Shown: positions 1-10,076 of the stretch, in pieces | Layout of the letters: each line of letters opens with the position of its first letter | Position numbering within the stretch: position 1 is the stretch's first letter | Origin: Verrucomicrobiota bacterium | GTDB lineage: Bacteria; Verrucomicrobiota; Verrucomicrobiia; Opitutales; Opitutaceae | DNA length: 64,000 bases | NCBI GenBank assembly: GCA_023416735.1 | Contig: JAEZGX010000038.1 | Span: 184,610-248,609, forward strand | Direction: 5' to 3' | Position numbers and translations under genes: made by a program | Notes under the pieces: generated by a model | Seen by the model: only the letters and a program-made list of their open reading frames with translations | Told to the model about the DNA's origin: nothing | Database searches by the model: none

Positions 1-3000
1 TTGCGCGATGGACGCCTGCTCTGGTGCTGGAGCAACGCCGGGATGCTCACTTTCGATCCGCGCACCAACACATGGGCGCCGTTCTCGTCGCCCGCCGAAG
101 CACTGCTCCGCAACACCCGCGTTCACTCCAGTCTCGCCCTGCCCGACGGCACCCTCGTCCTCGGCACGTCCGTCCGCGGCGCCGTGCTGCTCTCGCAGGA
201 TGGTCAACACGTCCGGCACTTCGCCCGCGCTCACGGCCTCGCCGACAACGCCGTGCTCAGCATGATGCTCGATCGCGAGGGCGGACTGTGGCTCGGCTTC
301 AACTCCGGCGCCGCCCGTCTCGAGATCAACTCGCCGCTCACGATCTACGACGCCGCCAACGGGCTCGCTCCCGGCACCGTCGATATCTGGGGCCGCCACG
401 AGGGTCGTCTCTATGCCGGCGCCTTCGACGGCTTGTATCGGCTCGAGCCCGCCGACAACGCCACCGCCCGGTCCGCTCGCTTCGTCCAGATCAACAACAC
501 CATTCGCAGCGTCTTCGGCATCGAATCGATCGACGGCGAGCTTCTGATCTTCGGCCACCACGGGGTGTATCGACAAAACCCCGACAACACCTCCACGCGC
601 CTCGTTCACCTTCCGGTCAACGGCGTCTACTGCGTCGTCCGTTCCAAGTTCGTTCCCAACCGCCTCTACCTCGGCGGCTACGTCGGGCTCACCGCCATCG
701 AAAAACAAGCGGGCGAATGGAAAATCGTCCACGAGCAACTCGACCTCGGCGATGCCCACACGGGCCTCGAAGACACCAACGGCGATGTCTGGCTCGGCAC
801 ATATTCGCGCGGCTTCTGGCGCCTGCCCGCCGCTCACAAAATCGAAGACTGGGCTGCCGCGTCCACCACCTACGAAAATTATCACAAGTCCCACGGTCTT
901 CCTTCCCACTACGCGTGGACCACCGTCTATCCCACGCCCGCCGGCGCGCGTTTCTTCACCCCCGCAGGCAATCGCCAGTTTCTGCCCGACGAAAAACGCT
1001 TCGCTCCCGACGAGCGTTTTAACATCGCTGGCCGGCCGCCGGTATCGATGTATCCGGAAATCACGACGGCCACCGGCGACACCTGGACCACCGTCTATGC
1101 CGAGTCCACGATCGCCGCCGCCCACCCATTCGGTCGCTTCACGCCCGATTCCGCCGGCACACCCGTCTGGCAGGGCGCGCCCGCCTCCGTTATTCGCGAA
1201 GTGGGTTTCGCCGGCGTCGCCGTTGCCCACCTCGAGCAAGCCCCTTCTGGCGAAGTCCTCTGGGCGCGCGGCTACGACAACATGATCCGCCTCGATCTCT
1301 CGCGCCCGCTCCCGCCGCCTTCCCGCTGGGCCGCGCTCGTGCGTTCAATCGGCACCGAGGGCCGCGAGATCGTCGAAGCCCCCCAGGACGGTCCGATCGC
1401 ATTCAGTTTCTCCAAAGATCCCATCTCGTTCCGCCTCGCCGCCCCGCGCTACGGAGCGCTCGACAACATCCTTTTCCAATCCCGTCTCCTCGGCTTCAGC
1501 GACAAATGGTCCGAGCCTTCGCCTCTCGCCGAGGTGAGTTTCACGAATCTCGAGGGCGGCCCATTCACCCTCGAAGCCCGCGCCATCGACGTCGAAGGCA
1601 GCGTCAGCGAGGTCGCCCGGCTCACTTTCCGCGTCGCACCGCCGTGGCAGCGCACCGTTTGGGCCTACGGAGTTTACGCCGTGCTTCTCGCCGGTGCCGT
1701 CACTGGCCTGGTTCGCTGGCGGGTCCGCAAGGTCGAACGCGAACGCCATCGCCTCGAGGGCGTCGTCGCCGAGCGCACCGCCGAACTCCAAACCGCGAAG
1801 GAACTCGCCGACGAAGCCAACCGCGCCAAAAGCACCTTCCTGGCCAATATGAGCCACGAGCTTCGCACGCCGCTCAACGGCGTCATCGGCTACGCTCAAG
1901 TCCTCCAAAAATCGCCCGACATCGTCGCCCGCGATCGCGAGCGTCTTCGCATCGTTCAAACCAGCGGCGAACACCTCCTCCGCATGATCAACGAGGTGCT
2001 CGATTTTTCCAAAATCGAAGCGGGCAAACTCGAACTCCGCCCCGCTCCGTTTCACCTCCCGCAGCTGCTCAACGACATCGCCACCGCCTTCGAAACGCGG
2101 GCCGTCCAAAAAGAACTTTCCTTCGCGCTCGATGCCGAATCCGACCTGCCGTCCATCCTCGTCGGCGATGCCCAAAAACTCCGCCAGGTCCTCGACAATC
2201 TCCTCAGCAACGCCGTCAAGTTCACCACTGCCGGCCAAATCGTCCTCCACGTCACCCGCGCCACACTGTCCAGCTCCAAGCTGCACTTTGCCATCCACGA
2301 CACTGGCGTCGGCATCTCCGAAAAAGATCAAGCCGCCCTCTTCCAACCTTTCCATCAACCCGTCGATGGCCGCCCGGCCGAACCCGGCACCGGCCTCGGT
2401 CTCGCCATCGCCAAACGGCTCGTCGAACTCATGGGCGGTCATCTCACGGTCGAAAGCGCGCCCGGCGTCGGCAGCACGTTTTCCTTCAGCATTCCACTCG
2501 AAGAACTCTCCTCCGATACGCCCGCGCCCGAAACCACCCGCGCCGCTCCCGTCGGATACCGCGGCGAACGCCGCCGCCTGCTCATCGTCGATGACGTCGC
2601 GATCAATCGCTCCGTCCTCGTCGAACTGCTGGCTCCGCTCGGTTTCGACCTTCGCGAAGCCGCCAGCGGCCCTGCCGCCCTAGCGATGGCCGCCGAGTTC
2701 CGTCCCGATCTCGTTTTCCTCGATCTCCGAATGCCCGGCATGAGCGGACTGGAGGTCGCCACGCGTCTGCGGCCGTCGCCCGCGAAGCGCACGCCCATCC
2801 TCATTGCGATGTCCGCATCCGTTTTGTCCTTTAACCGCGACAAGGCTCTGGAAGCCGGCTGCGACGATTTCCTTCCCAAACCATTTCGCGAAACCGACCT
2901 CACCGCTAAACTCGCGCTCCATCTCGGACTCTCCTGGCGTTACGGCGACAGCGCGCACCCTTTCCCTCCCGCCGCACCCTCGCTCGCCCCCGCGGAAGAG

Positions 3001-3189
3001 CTTTCCTCGCTCCTCGAAACCGCCAAACGCGGCGAAATCCGCCACCTCCGCGAACAACTCGCCGCGCTGCGCGAACGCCATCCGCACGATCATCGCCTCG
3101 CCGATCTCGAAGCGCTCGCCCGCGGCTACCAAATGGAGCGCATCCGCGCGCAGCTCTCGCTCATCCTCAACGCCGCCAGCCGTTCATGA
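1..3189 (+). CDS. Hybrid sensor histidine kinase/response regulator (5' truncated)
   Basis: Probably a membrane sensor that autophosphorylates and passes phosphate to its own receiver domain and perhaps to the next gene. About 520 N-terminal residues hold two-component regulator propeller repeats (for example GGLWLGF, GDVWLGTY), then a Y_Y_Y-type domain (about 485-550) and one membrane helix (about 560-580). A HisKA domain follows with the phosphoacceptor His at about 619 (NMSHELRTPLN), then a HATPase with N box (LDNLLSNAVKF), G1 (DTGVGIS) and G2 (GTGLGLAI). The receiver domain runs from about 860 to 975 with Asp at about 908 (FLDLRMPG). The open frame begins at the first base with TTG. Family members usually carry a signal peptide and more propeller repeats, so the true start lies upstream of the window. 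The stop overlaps the next start by four bases, so the pair is co-transcribed. The ligand cannot be told. Confidence 0.9.
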   Translation: MRDGRLLWCWSNAGMLTFDPRTNTWAPFSSPAEALLRNTRVHSSLALPDGTLVLGTSVRGAVLLSQDGQHVRHFARAHGLADNAVLSMMLDREGGLWLGFNSGAARLEINSPLTIYDAANGLAPGTVDIWGRHEGRLYAGAFDGLYRLEPADNATARSARFVQINNTIRSVFGIESIDGELLIFGHHGVYRQNPDNTSTRLVHLPVNGVYCVVRSKFVPNRLYLGGYVGLTAIEKQAGEWKIVHEQLDLGDAHTGLEDTNGDVWLGTYSRGFWRLPAAHKIEDWAAASTTYENYHKSHGLPSHYAWTTVYPTPAGARFFTPAGNRQFLPDEKRFAPDERFNIAGRPPVSMYPEITTATGDTWTTVYAESTIAAAHPFGRFTPDSAGTPVWQGAPASVIREVGFAGVAVAHLEQAPSGEVLWARGYDNMIRLDLSRPLPPPSRWAALVRSIGTEGREIVEAPQDGPIAFSFSKDPISFRLAAPRYGALDNILFQSRLLGFSDKWSEPSPLAEVSFTNLEGGPFTLEARAIDVEGSVSEVARLTFRVAPPWQRTVWAYGVYAVLLAGAVTGLVRWRVRKVERERHRLEGVVAERTAELQTAKELADEANRAKSTFLANMSHELRTPLNGVIGYAQVLQKSPDIVARDRERLRIVQTSGEHLLRMINEVLDFSKIEAGKLELRPAPFHLPQLLNDIATAFETRAVQKELSFALDAESDLPSILVGDAQKLRQVLDNLLSNAVKFTTAGQIVLHVTRATLSSSKLHFAIHDTGVGISEKDQAALFQPFHQPVDGRPAEPGTGLGLAIAKRLVELMGGHLTVESAPGVGSTFSFSIPLEELSSDTPAPETTRAAPVGYRGERRRLLIVDDVAINRSVLVELLAPLGFDLREAASGPAALAMAAEFRPDLVFLDLRMPGMSGLEVATRLRPSPAKRTPILIAMSASVLSFNRDKALEAGCDDFLPKPFRETDLTAKLALHLGLSWRYGDSAHPFPPAAPSLAPAEELSSLLETAKRGEIRHLREQLAALRERHPHDHRLADLEALARGYQMERIRAQLSLILNAASRS

Positions 3190-4061
3190 ATCCAGCCAAA
3201 GTCCTCGTGGTCGACGACACCCCCGCCAACGTCTCCCTCATGCTCGATGCGCTCACCGAGGCCGGCTACGAACTCCTCGTCGCCGAAAACGGCCGCAGCG
3301 CCCTCCAGCTCCTCGAGCACAATCAGCCTGATCTCATCCTGCTCGATCTCATCATGCCCGGGCTCGACGGCTTCGCGACGTGCGAACGCCTGAAAAAGCA
3401 TCCCGACTGGCGCGAGATCCCCGTGCTCATCATGACCGCGCGCGACGAGCCCGAGGAAAAAGTCCGCGCCTTCAACTGCGGCGCCGTCGATTACATCACG
3501 AAACCCGTTTATCCTCCCGAGGTCCTCGCCCGCGTCGCCGCTCATCTTCAGATTCGGACGCTGCAACGCTCCCTCGCCGACGAACTCGAGATGCGCATCG
3601 AGGCCGAACAACAACTCAAACAATCCCTCGACCGCGCCGTCGTGCTCGTCGATCGCGAGCAACACATCGTCTTCAGCACTCACCTCGCCGACGCCCTGCT
3701 CCACAAACATTTCCCCGCCTACGCCGGCGGTGTGCTTCCCGGTGGCTGCTTTTCCGAAACCTCGCCTTTCGTGGCGCGCCGCTTCTCGGAGCCGGGCTGT
3801 GACGATCTCGTGATGTTCGTGATCGAAGAAAAAGGCGAGCCGCTCGGACCTGCCACCTTGCTCACTCTCGGCCTCACCCCGCGCGAAGCCGAGGTGTTGT
3901 TCTGGATCGCCCAGGGCAAAGGCAATCCCGACATCGCCGCGATCCTCGGTGCCAGTGTTCGCACCGTGCATAAGCACGTCGAAAATATCTTCCGCAAACT
4001 CGGCTGCGAGACTCGCTCCGCCGCCGCCCTCGCCGCTGCCGACGCTCTCCGGCGACGTTAA
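3186..4061 (+). CDS. Response regulator, receiver plus LuxR-type HTH
   Basis: A 291-residue response regulator, the likely output partner of the hybrid kinase whose stop codon it overlaps (ATGA). The receiver domain (about 5-120) starts with VLVVDDTPANVS and has the phosphorylatable Asp at about 54 (LLDLIMPG) and the conserved Lys in the TKPVYPPEVLA segment. A helical linker (about 125-150) and a weak PAS-like region (about 150-210) follow. The C-terminal LuxR/NarL helix-turn-helix (about 228-288) starts at LTPREAEVL and contains VRTVHKHVENIFRKLG. The PAS-like middle is unusual for the NarL class, which normally has only a short linker, and may add a second input. No target operator is visible. 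The gene is followed by 103 bases without a clear terminator. Confidence 0.92.
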   Translation: MNPAKVLVVDDTPANVSLMLDALTEAGYELLVAENGRSALQLLEHNQPDLILLDLIMPGLDGFATCERLKKHPDWREIPVLIMTARDEPEEKVRAFNCGAVDYITKPVYPPEVLARVAAHLQIRTLQRSLADELEMRIEAEQQLKQSLDRAVVLVDREQHIVFSTHLADALLHKHFPAYAGGVLPGGCFSETSPFVARRFSEPGCDDLVMFVIEEKGEPLGPATLLTLGLTPREAEVLFWIAQGKGNPDIAAILGASVRTVHKHVENIFRKLGCETRSAAALAAADALRRR

Positions 4062-4164
4062 CGCCGCGCGTCCTTCCGATAGAGTCGCGGTGCCCGCCGC
4101 GCTTCTCCCCCTACGCACGCATGCGTATATCCTGCATTGCGGTCCGCTGATAAGCTGACTGCGC

Positions 4165-6288
4165 ATGCACTCCCGCTTCCTGCTGCTTCTTTTCTCATTC
4201 GCGGCCTTCACGCCGCTCTCCGCTCAAACGTGGAGCCAATCGGCAACTCAATTTCCCGTCGGACTAAACGGCCTCACCCCTTCCGTCGCCTTCGGTAATG
4301 GCACCTTTGTCGCCGCCGGCGTCAAAGCCGCCTCCGATGGTTCTATCTTCGTTTACACCAGCACCGACGGCTCGAACTGGACCGAACGCCCCATCACGCT
4401 CACCGGTTTCACGCTGCTCGGGGTCGGTAAAGTTCGCTTCATCAACGAGCGTTTCGTCGTCTTCGGCTCCGGCTGGTTCGGCGGTTTCCCGCGCGGCTAC
4501 ACCGCGACGAGCACCGACGGCATCACGTGGTCCGTCAACAACAACTCCGGCGCCATCAACGCGCTTCACTTCTCCGGCGGAAACGGCACCTACGTCATCA
4601 CTGCCGGCACCTTGATGGCCACTTCCACCGACCACGGCCTTACTTGGACCGGAACGTCGGCACCCGGTGGCGGCACGTTCAACGCCGGCTGGGGCGACAA
4701 CGCTTACTCGAACGGCCGCTGGTATATGACCGGTGAGGGCCTCTCCCCGAAATGGTGGACCAGCACCGACGGCGTCAACTGGACCGAAACCACCGCCGCC
4801 GGCACCGGCGGAGCCCGAATCGAAGCAGGCAACGGCATTTTCATTCGGCACGTCGGCTCTTATCGCCGCAGCACCGACGGCACAACGTTCACCGAGATCT
4901 CGCCTGCTCCGCTCGATAACGGCGTCAATCGCAACCTCGTGTTCTTCGGCGGCCGTTTTCTTTTCGAACGGCTCGTCTTCAGCGGCATCACGCCGACGGT
5001 CCAATTCCTCGCTTCGACCGACGGTCTCACGTTTTCGAACTTTGGCACGGCGCCGGTGAGCACCTTCGGCCTGACCGACGCCGCTCAAGGAAACGACGTC
5101 ATGGTCACCGTTGGTCACAACAGCGCCACCGGCCCCAACGCCCGCGCCTTGGTCCTCTACAGCGCCGCAGTCGGCGGCGGCAACGATCCCGATCCGCAAC
5201 CGACGCTCGCTTCCATCACCGCGCAGCCGCAGTCGCAAACCGTCGCGGCGGGCGGAAGCGTCGCGTTCTCGGTTACGGCCAGCGGCACCAACATCACGTA
5301 TCAATGGAAGCGCAACGGTCAGGTGATCACGGGTGCCACCAGCGCCACGTTCAGCCTCACCAATGTCCAATCGTCTCACGCCGGCTCCTACACCGTCGAC
5401 ATCACCAACGCCGCTGGAACGGTCACCAGCAATTCCGTCACGCTCACTCTGCTCACGCCTTCCAGCTACGGCCGGCTCTCGGCCATCTCAATTCGCGCGT
5501 TCGTCGGCCAGGGCGATGACGTTCTCATCGCTGGTTTCGCCACCGGCGGCGGCAACGGCTCGCTACCGCTCCTCGTTCGTGGCGTCGGCCCCACCCTCGC
5601 GAACCTCGGAGTTCCGGGCAACCAAACGCTCCAGGATCCTCAACTCTCGGTCATTCGCATCGGCCAGTCGACCGCTGCCGCCACCAACGATGATTGGGCG
5701 GGCGACAATGGCGTCCTTACCGCCGCCGCATCGCTCGGCGCCCAACCGCTCGCCTCCAACACGAGCGCCGACGCCGCTGTCCACCTCACCAATCTTCCCG
5801 CCGGCCCCTACACCGCCGTCGTCAGCGGAAAGAACAACACCACCGGCATCGCGCTCGTGGAGGTGTATGCGGGCAGCGATGCCGCTGACGCCCCGCGCCT
5901 GCTCGCCATCTCCGGTCGCTCCACCGTCGGCGGCGGCAACGATGTCCTCATCGCCGGCTTCGTCGTCACGCAAGCCTCCACCCGCGTCCTCGTTCGTGGC
6001 GCCGGCCCGGTGCTCACCAGCGTCCCCTCGCGCCTCGCCGATCCGCGCATTGCACTTCACCGCCACGGCGTTTCCGAACCCATCGCCACCAACGACGACT
6101 GGGGCTCCGCCTCCAACGCCAGCGAGGTCGCCTCCCTCGCCGCGCAAGTCGGCGCACAGCCATTCGGCGCCGATTCGAAAGACGCCGCGCTCCTCGTCAC
6201 GCTCGACCCCGGCGTTTACACCGTCGTGGTATCTGGCGCCGGCAACAGCTCCGGCGTCGCCCTCGCGGAAGTTTACGAAGTCCCGTAA
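4165..6288 (+). CDS. Secreted repeat protein with BNR-like repeats and an Ig-like domain
   Basis: A 707-residue protein with a signal peptide (about 1-21, ending PLSAQ). Residues about 25-330 contain at least six Asp-box-like repeats of the form STDGxxWT or STDGxTF, as in sialidase/BNR propellers, but no sialidase catalytic residues were recognised. An immunoglobulin-like module follows (about 345-428, with YQWKRNGQVI and GSYTVDITNAAG). The C-terminal 270 residues are two copies of a module (ISIRAFVGQGDDVLIAGF and ISGRSTVGGGNDVLIAGF, each with NDDW and a final VALVEVY or VALAEVY). That module is common in secreted verrucomicrobial proteins and has no assigned function. The protein is probably exported and may bind carbohydrate or protein at the surface; the role is unknown. 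It stands alone, ahead of a terminator shared with the convergent clpC gene. Confidence 0.75.
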   Translation: MHSRFLLLLFSFAAFTPLSAQTWSQSATQFPVGLNGLTPSVAFGNGTFVAAGVKAASDGSIFVYTSTDGSNWTERPITLTGFTLLGVGKVRFINERFVVFGSGWFGGFPRGYTATSTDGITWSVNNNSGAINALHFSGGNGTYVITAGTLMATSTDHGLTWTGTSAPGGGTFNAGWGDNAYSNGRWYMTGEGLSPKWWTSTDGVNWTETTAAGTGGARIEAGNGIFIRHVGSYRRSTDGTTFTEISPAPLDNGVNRNLVFFGGRFLFERLVFSGITPTVQFLASTDGLTFSNFGTAPVSTFGLTDAAQGNDVMVTVGHNSATGPNARALVLYSAAVGGGNDPDPQPTLASITAQPQSQTVAAGGSVAFSVTASGTNITYQWKRNGQVITGATSATFSLTNVQSSHAGSYTVDITNAAGTVTSNSVTLTLLTPSSYGRLSAISIRAFVGQGDDVLIAGFATGGGNGSLPLLVRGVGPTLANLGVPGNQTLQDPQLSVIRIGQSTAAATNDDWAGDNGVLTAAASLGAQPLASNTSADAAVHLTNLPAGPYTAVVSGKNNTTGIALVEVYAGSDAADAPRLLAISGRSTVGGGNDVLIAGFVVTQASTRVLVRGAGPVLTSVPSRLADPRIALHRHGVSEPIATNDDWGSASNASEVASLAAQVGAQPFGADSKDAALLVTLDPGVYTVVVSGAGNSSGVALAEVYEVP

Positions 6289-6366
6289 CGTCCTCTGCAC
6301 CTCTGGAAGCGCGATGACCGCACCGCGCTTCCTCCGCCTCCCCGCCAGCTCCTGCTCCAACGAACA

Positions 6367-6410
6367 GAAAACCCCGCTCCCGTTGTTCTCGGGGGGCGGG
6401 GTTTCTTTTT
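6367..6410. terminator. Bidirectional rho-independent terminator
   Basis: An inverted repeat (AAACCCCGC paired with GCGGGGTTT) is followed by CTTTTT on the plus strand and by a T-rich tract on the minus strand. It lies between the convergent ends of the secreted-protein gene and clpC, so it can serve both. Confidence 0.8.
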
Positions 6411-6436
6411 GGCGGCGGGTGGTCGCCGTTGTTTTA

Positions 6437-8962
6437 TCAGGGCGCCACGCCGCTATCTGCGGCGGGGGCCTTTTGTTGAAATACCAGCTTGTCGCCTTCG
6501 CGATCGACGATGCACGGCTCCCCGTCCTTCACGTCGCCGCGCAAAAGCGCTTCGGCCAAAGGATCCTCGAGGTAGTGCTCGACCGCACGACGCAGCGGAC
6601 GCGCGCCATACTTCTCGTCGTAGCCTTTCTCGATGAGCAGTTGCTTCGACTCGGGCGTGAACTCGAGCGTGATTTTCCGCTCGGCCAGACGCTTCGCGAA
6701 ATTCGCCGTTTCGAGTTCGACGATCTTGACGAGATCTTCCTTCCCCAGCGGGCGGAAGAAGATGATGTCCGAGATACGATTCAGGAACTCCGGCTTGAAG
6801 ATGCGCTTCGCTTCTTCGAGCACCTTTTCCTTCATCTTCTCGGCATCGTTCGCCGCTCCCTGCCCGATCGCACCGAAGCCCATCGAGGTCTGACGCTGCA
6901 AGAGCTGCGCCCCCACGTTCGAGGTCATGATGATGATCGTATTGCGGAAATCGACCGTGCGACCGAGCGAGTCGGTCAGACGTCCGTCCTCCAAAATCTG
7001 CAGGAGAATCTGCACGACGTCCGGATGTGCTTTCTCAACTTCGTCGAAGAGCACCACCGAATAAGGCCGGCGACGCACCGCTTCGGTGAGCTGCCCGCCC
7101 TCGTCGTAGCCGACGTAGCCCGGAGGCGATCCGACCAGCCGCGAGACCGCGAACTTCTCCATGTATTCGGACATGTCGATTTGGATCAACGCGTCCTGAT
7201 TGCCGAACATCTGCGCCGCGAGCTGCTTCGCGAGCATCGTTTTGCCAACGCCCGTGGGGCCCACGAACATGAACGACCCGATCGGCCGACGCGGATCCTT
7301 GAGGTCCGCGCGCGAACGGCGCAACGCGCGAGCGATCGCGACGGAGGCCTGATCCTGGCCGATGACCGCCTTCTGCAGCTCCTTCTCCATCGAAAGCAGC
7401 TTCTCGCCGTCCTTCTTTTCCATGCGGCTGAGCGGAATGCCGGTCCAGTCGGCGACAACCTGCATCATCAGGTCCTCGTCGATGGTCACGCGCTTCTCTT
7501 CGCGCGCCTTCTTCCACTCTTCCGTGATTTGGTCCTGCTTCACGCGCAGCTGCTTCTCCTGGTCGCGATAACGCGCGGCCTCTTCGAAGTGCTGCTCGCT
7601 TATGGCTTTTTCCTTCAGCGCGCAGACGCGCTCGATTTCCTTCGTCAGGTTCTCGACATCCGGCGGACGGCTCAATGCGCCGATGCGCGCCCGCGAGCCC
7701 GCCTCGTCCATCACGTCGATCGCCTTGTCAGGCAAGAAACGTCCCGTGATGTAACGATCCGACAGCTTCGCCGCCGCTTCGATCGATTTGTCCGTGAAGA
7801 CCGCCTTGTGGTGATCTTCATACTTCGAGCGAATCCCTTTCAGGATCAGCACGGTGTCCTCGACGGACGGAGCTTCGACCTTCACGGATTGGAAACGACG
7901 ATCGAGCGCCGAATCCTTTTCGATATACTTGCGGTATTCGTTCAGCGTGGTCGCTCCGACGCACTGCAGCTCACCGCGCGAAAGCGCGGGCTTGAAGATG
8001 TTCGACGCGTCCATCGCGCCTTCCGCAGCACCGGCTCCGACGATCGTGTGCAGTTCGTCAATGAACAGGATGATATTCTTGGCCCGCTTGATCTCGTCCA
8101 TCACCGCCTTGATGCGCTCTTCGAATTGACCGCGGTATTTCGTGCCCGCGACCATGAGAGCGAGGTCCAGCGTGATGACCTTTTTTTCGAGCAGAATCTC
8201 CGGAACGGCGCCGCTCGCGATTTCTTGAGCGAGTCCTTCGACGATCGCCGTCTTGCCCACGCCCGCTTCGCCGATGAGCACGGGATTGTTCTTGGTGCGC
8301 CGGCAGAGGATTTGGATGACGCGGCGAATCTCGTTCTTACGGCCAACGACCGGGTCCATCTCGCCCTTGCGCGCGAGTTCCGTGAGATCGCGTCCGAACG
8401 CCTTGAGCGCCGGCGTCTTCACTTCCTTCTTATCCTCGGCGCCACCACCGCGCTGCGGCGTGCCCGCGGTCGCTTCCTCGCCCGGAACGTCGCCGCTCTG
8501 GCTGCTGGAGAACTGCGGATCGAGTTCACGGAGGATTTCGTTGCGCGTGCGTTCGATGTCGATGTCGAGCGACTTCAACACCCGTGCCGCCACACCTTCA
8601 CCTTCGCGGAGCAAGCCGAGCAGGATATGCTCGGTGCCGACATAGGAATGGTTGAGCGTCTTCGCCTCCTTGCCTGCGAGGGCGAGGACTTTTTTGACGC
8701 GTGGCGTGTAAGGAATGCTGCCCTGGGTCTTGGTTTCCTGCCCGGTGCCGACCTGCTTTTCGACGGCAGAACGGACGGTCTCGAGGTCCAGCCCCATTTT
8801 CTGCAAGACGCTGACCGCCACCCCCTGGCCGAGTTTGATCAACCCGAGCAGGATGTGCTCCGTGCCCACGTAATTGTGGTGAAAACGGTCCGCCTCCTTG
8901 CGTGCCAGCGCGAGCACTTGCTGCGCGCGCGGCGTGAAGTTGTTCATGGGTTCTTGGGACAT
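6437..8962 (-). CDS. clpC: ATP-dependent Clp protease ATP-binding subunit ClpC
   Basis: An 841-residue AAA+ unfoldase that feeds substrates to ClpP. Two Clp_N repeats lie in residues 1-145 and both contain a YVGTEHILLGL segment. The first AAA module has Walker A GEAGVGKT (231-238) and Walker B IILFIDE (about 297-303). A UVR-type linker (QHFEEAARYRDQEKQ), typical of ClpC rather than ClpB, follows. The second AAA module has GPTGVGKT and VVLFDEVEKAH, then the ClpB small domain. The length fits the family (810-850). It is the last gene of mcsA-mcsB-clpC, starting 18 bases after mcsB. In Firmicutes McsA and McsB act with ClpC to degrade arginine-phosphorylated proteins, and the same order here suggests the same job. 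The start is chosen at MSQEPMNNFTPRAQ, directly before the first Clp_N repeat. Confidence 0.97.
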   Translation of the reverse strand: MSQEPMNNFTPRAQQVLALARKEADRFHHNYVGTEHILLGLIKLGQGVAVSVLQKMGLDLETVRSAVEKQVGTGQETKTQGSIPYTPRVKKVLALAGKEAKTLNHSYVGTEHILLGLLREGEGVAARVLKSLDIDIERTRNEILRELDPQFSSSQSGDVPGEEATAGTPQRGGGAEDKKEVKTPALKAFGRDLTELARKGEMDPVVGRKNEIRRVIQILCRRTKNNPVLIGEAGVGKTAIVEGLAQEIASGAVPEILLEKKVITLDLALMVAGTKYRGQFEERIKAVMDEIKRAKNIILFIDELHTIVGAGAAEGAMDASNIFKPALSRGELQCVGATTLNEYRKYIEKDSALDRRFQSVKVEAPSVEDTVLILKGIRSKYEDHHKAVFTDKSIEAAAKLSDRYITGRFLPDKAIDVMDEAGSRARIGALSRPPDVENLTKEIERVCALKEKAISEQHFEEAARYRDQEKQLRVKQDQITEEWKKAREEKRVTIDEDLMMQVVADWTGIPLSRMEKKDGEKLLSMEKELQKAVIGQDQASVAIARALRRSRADLKDPRRPIGSFMFVGPTGVGKTMLAKQLAAQMFGNQDALIQIDMSEYMEKFAVSRLVGSPPGYVGYDEGGQLTEAVRRRPYSVVLFDEVEKAHPDVVQILLQILEDGRLTDSLGRTVDFRNTIIIMTSNVGAQLLQRQTSMGFGAIGQGAANDAEKMKEKVLEEAKRIFKPEFLNRISDIIFFRPLGKEDLVKIVELETANFAKRLAERKITLEFTPESKQLLIEKGYDEKYGARPLRRAVEHYLEDPLAEALLRGDVKDGEPCIVDREGDKLVFQQKAPAADSGVAP

Positions 8963-8980
8963 GTGTTGTTTATTAAAGGG

Positions 8981-10072
8981 TTAATTCGACCCGTCGGCGG
9001 TGAAAGTAAAGTTGGGCTGCGGAAAAGTCGCAAACTCCGCCCGCAAACGTCCGGCCCGCAACAGGTCGCGTTGTCCCGGCTCAAACTCGCCTTTCTGGGC
9101 GTGCTGGAGGTGTCCGGGTTGTGCTTCGATAAAAAGCCGGTCGATCTTCGCTCGGTTCTCCTCGGGGAAAACCTTCAAGTCCGTGCCGAGCCGCAACAGC
9201 GAGAGCAGGTTCATCGCTTCGCTGGAACTAAGGACGTGGCTGTTTTGCAAGATCCCGTAGGCGCGTCCAATCTTGTCGAACAGCTTGCCCGGGTCCGCTT
9301 CCAGCAACCGCTGCCGCGCATTCAGCTCATGCTCGATGATCGAGGTCAGCACGCTGCCCAGCCGTTTGATGATCTCGTCTTCGGACTCGCCGAGCGTCGT
9401 CTGATTCGAAATCTGGAAAATGCTTCCGCTCGCATCCGAGCCTTCGCCGAACAAACCGCGGACCACCATGCCCAGCTGGTTCACCGCGCGCACGACCTTC
9501 TCCATTTGATTGGCAATCACGAGCGCCGGCAGGTGCATCATCGCCGACGCGCGCATGCCCGTGCCCAGATTCGTCGGACAAGCCGTCAGATACCCCAGCT
9601 TCGGCGAAAACGCGTAATCGAGCTGATCCTCGATCGCCGAATCCAGTTCGTTGATCGAGTTCCACGCCTTCTTCAGCTGAAAGCCCGCGCGCAACACCTG
9701 AATGCGCAGATGATCCTCTTCGTTGATCATCACCGAAAAACACTGATCCTTGCTGATCACCACGCCCGAGCCGGTCTTCGCGCCGCTCAACTCGCGACTG
9801 ATCAGATGCCGCTCCACGAGGATCTGCTTCTCCAGCTCGCTCAACTCGTCGACCGCGACGCTCAATCCGCGCTTCATCGGCGACGTCGTCACCACCGCTT
9901 CACGGCAGGTGCCAAGAATCTCGCCGCGCTTCCCCGCCTTCGCCCATCCGGGGAAAGGGGTGCCCGCGAGATTTCGCGCGAGACGTATCCGCGTCATCAG
10001 CACAACGGCTGTCTTGCTGCTGGCCGAATCGGTCAGTTCGGAAGACGAGTCGATGAGCGAGGCGATCGTCAT
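8981..10072 (-). CDS. mcsB: Protein arginine kinase McsB
   Basis: A 363-residue kinase that phosphorylates arginine side chains, marking proteins for ClpC-ClpP. It belongs to the ATP:guanido phosphotransferase fold. Visible motifs are MTRIRLARN (about 26-34), INEEDHLRIQ (117-126, with the catalytic acidic residues) and NLGTGMRAS (168-176). Near the C-terminus is RDLLRA (335-340), which matches the RDxxRA phosphoarginine-binding motif described in Firmicutes McsB and absent from metabolic guanidino kinases. This supports a protein kinase rather than a creatine/arginine kinase. The frame stays open further upstream into mcsA, but that extension is basic and unlike the family, so the ATG at 10072, five bases after the mcsA stop, is chosen. 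Confidence 0.95.
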   Translation of the reverse strand: MTIASLIDSSSELTDSASSKTAVVLMTRIRLARNLAGTPFPGWAKAGKRGEILGTCREAVVTTSPMKRGLSVAVDELSELEKQILVERHLISRELSGAKTGSGVVISKDQCFSVMINEEDHLRIQVLRAGFQLKKAWNSINELDSAIEDQLDYAFSPKLGYLTACPTNLGTGMRASAMMHLPALVIANQMEKVVRAVNQLGMVVRGLFGEGSDASGSIFQISNQTTLGESEDEIIKRLGSVLTSIIEHELNARQRLLEADPGKLFDKIGRAYGILQNSHVLSSSEAMNLLSLLRLGTDLKVFPEENRAKIDRLFIEAQPGHLQHAQKGEFEPGQRDLLRAGRLRAEFATFPQPNFTFTADGSN

Positions 10073-10076
10073 GGGC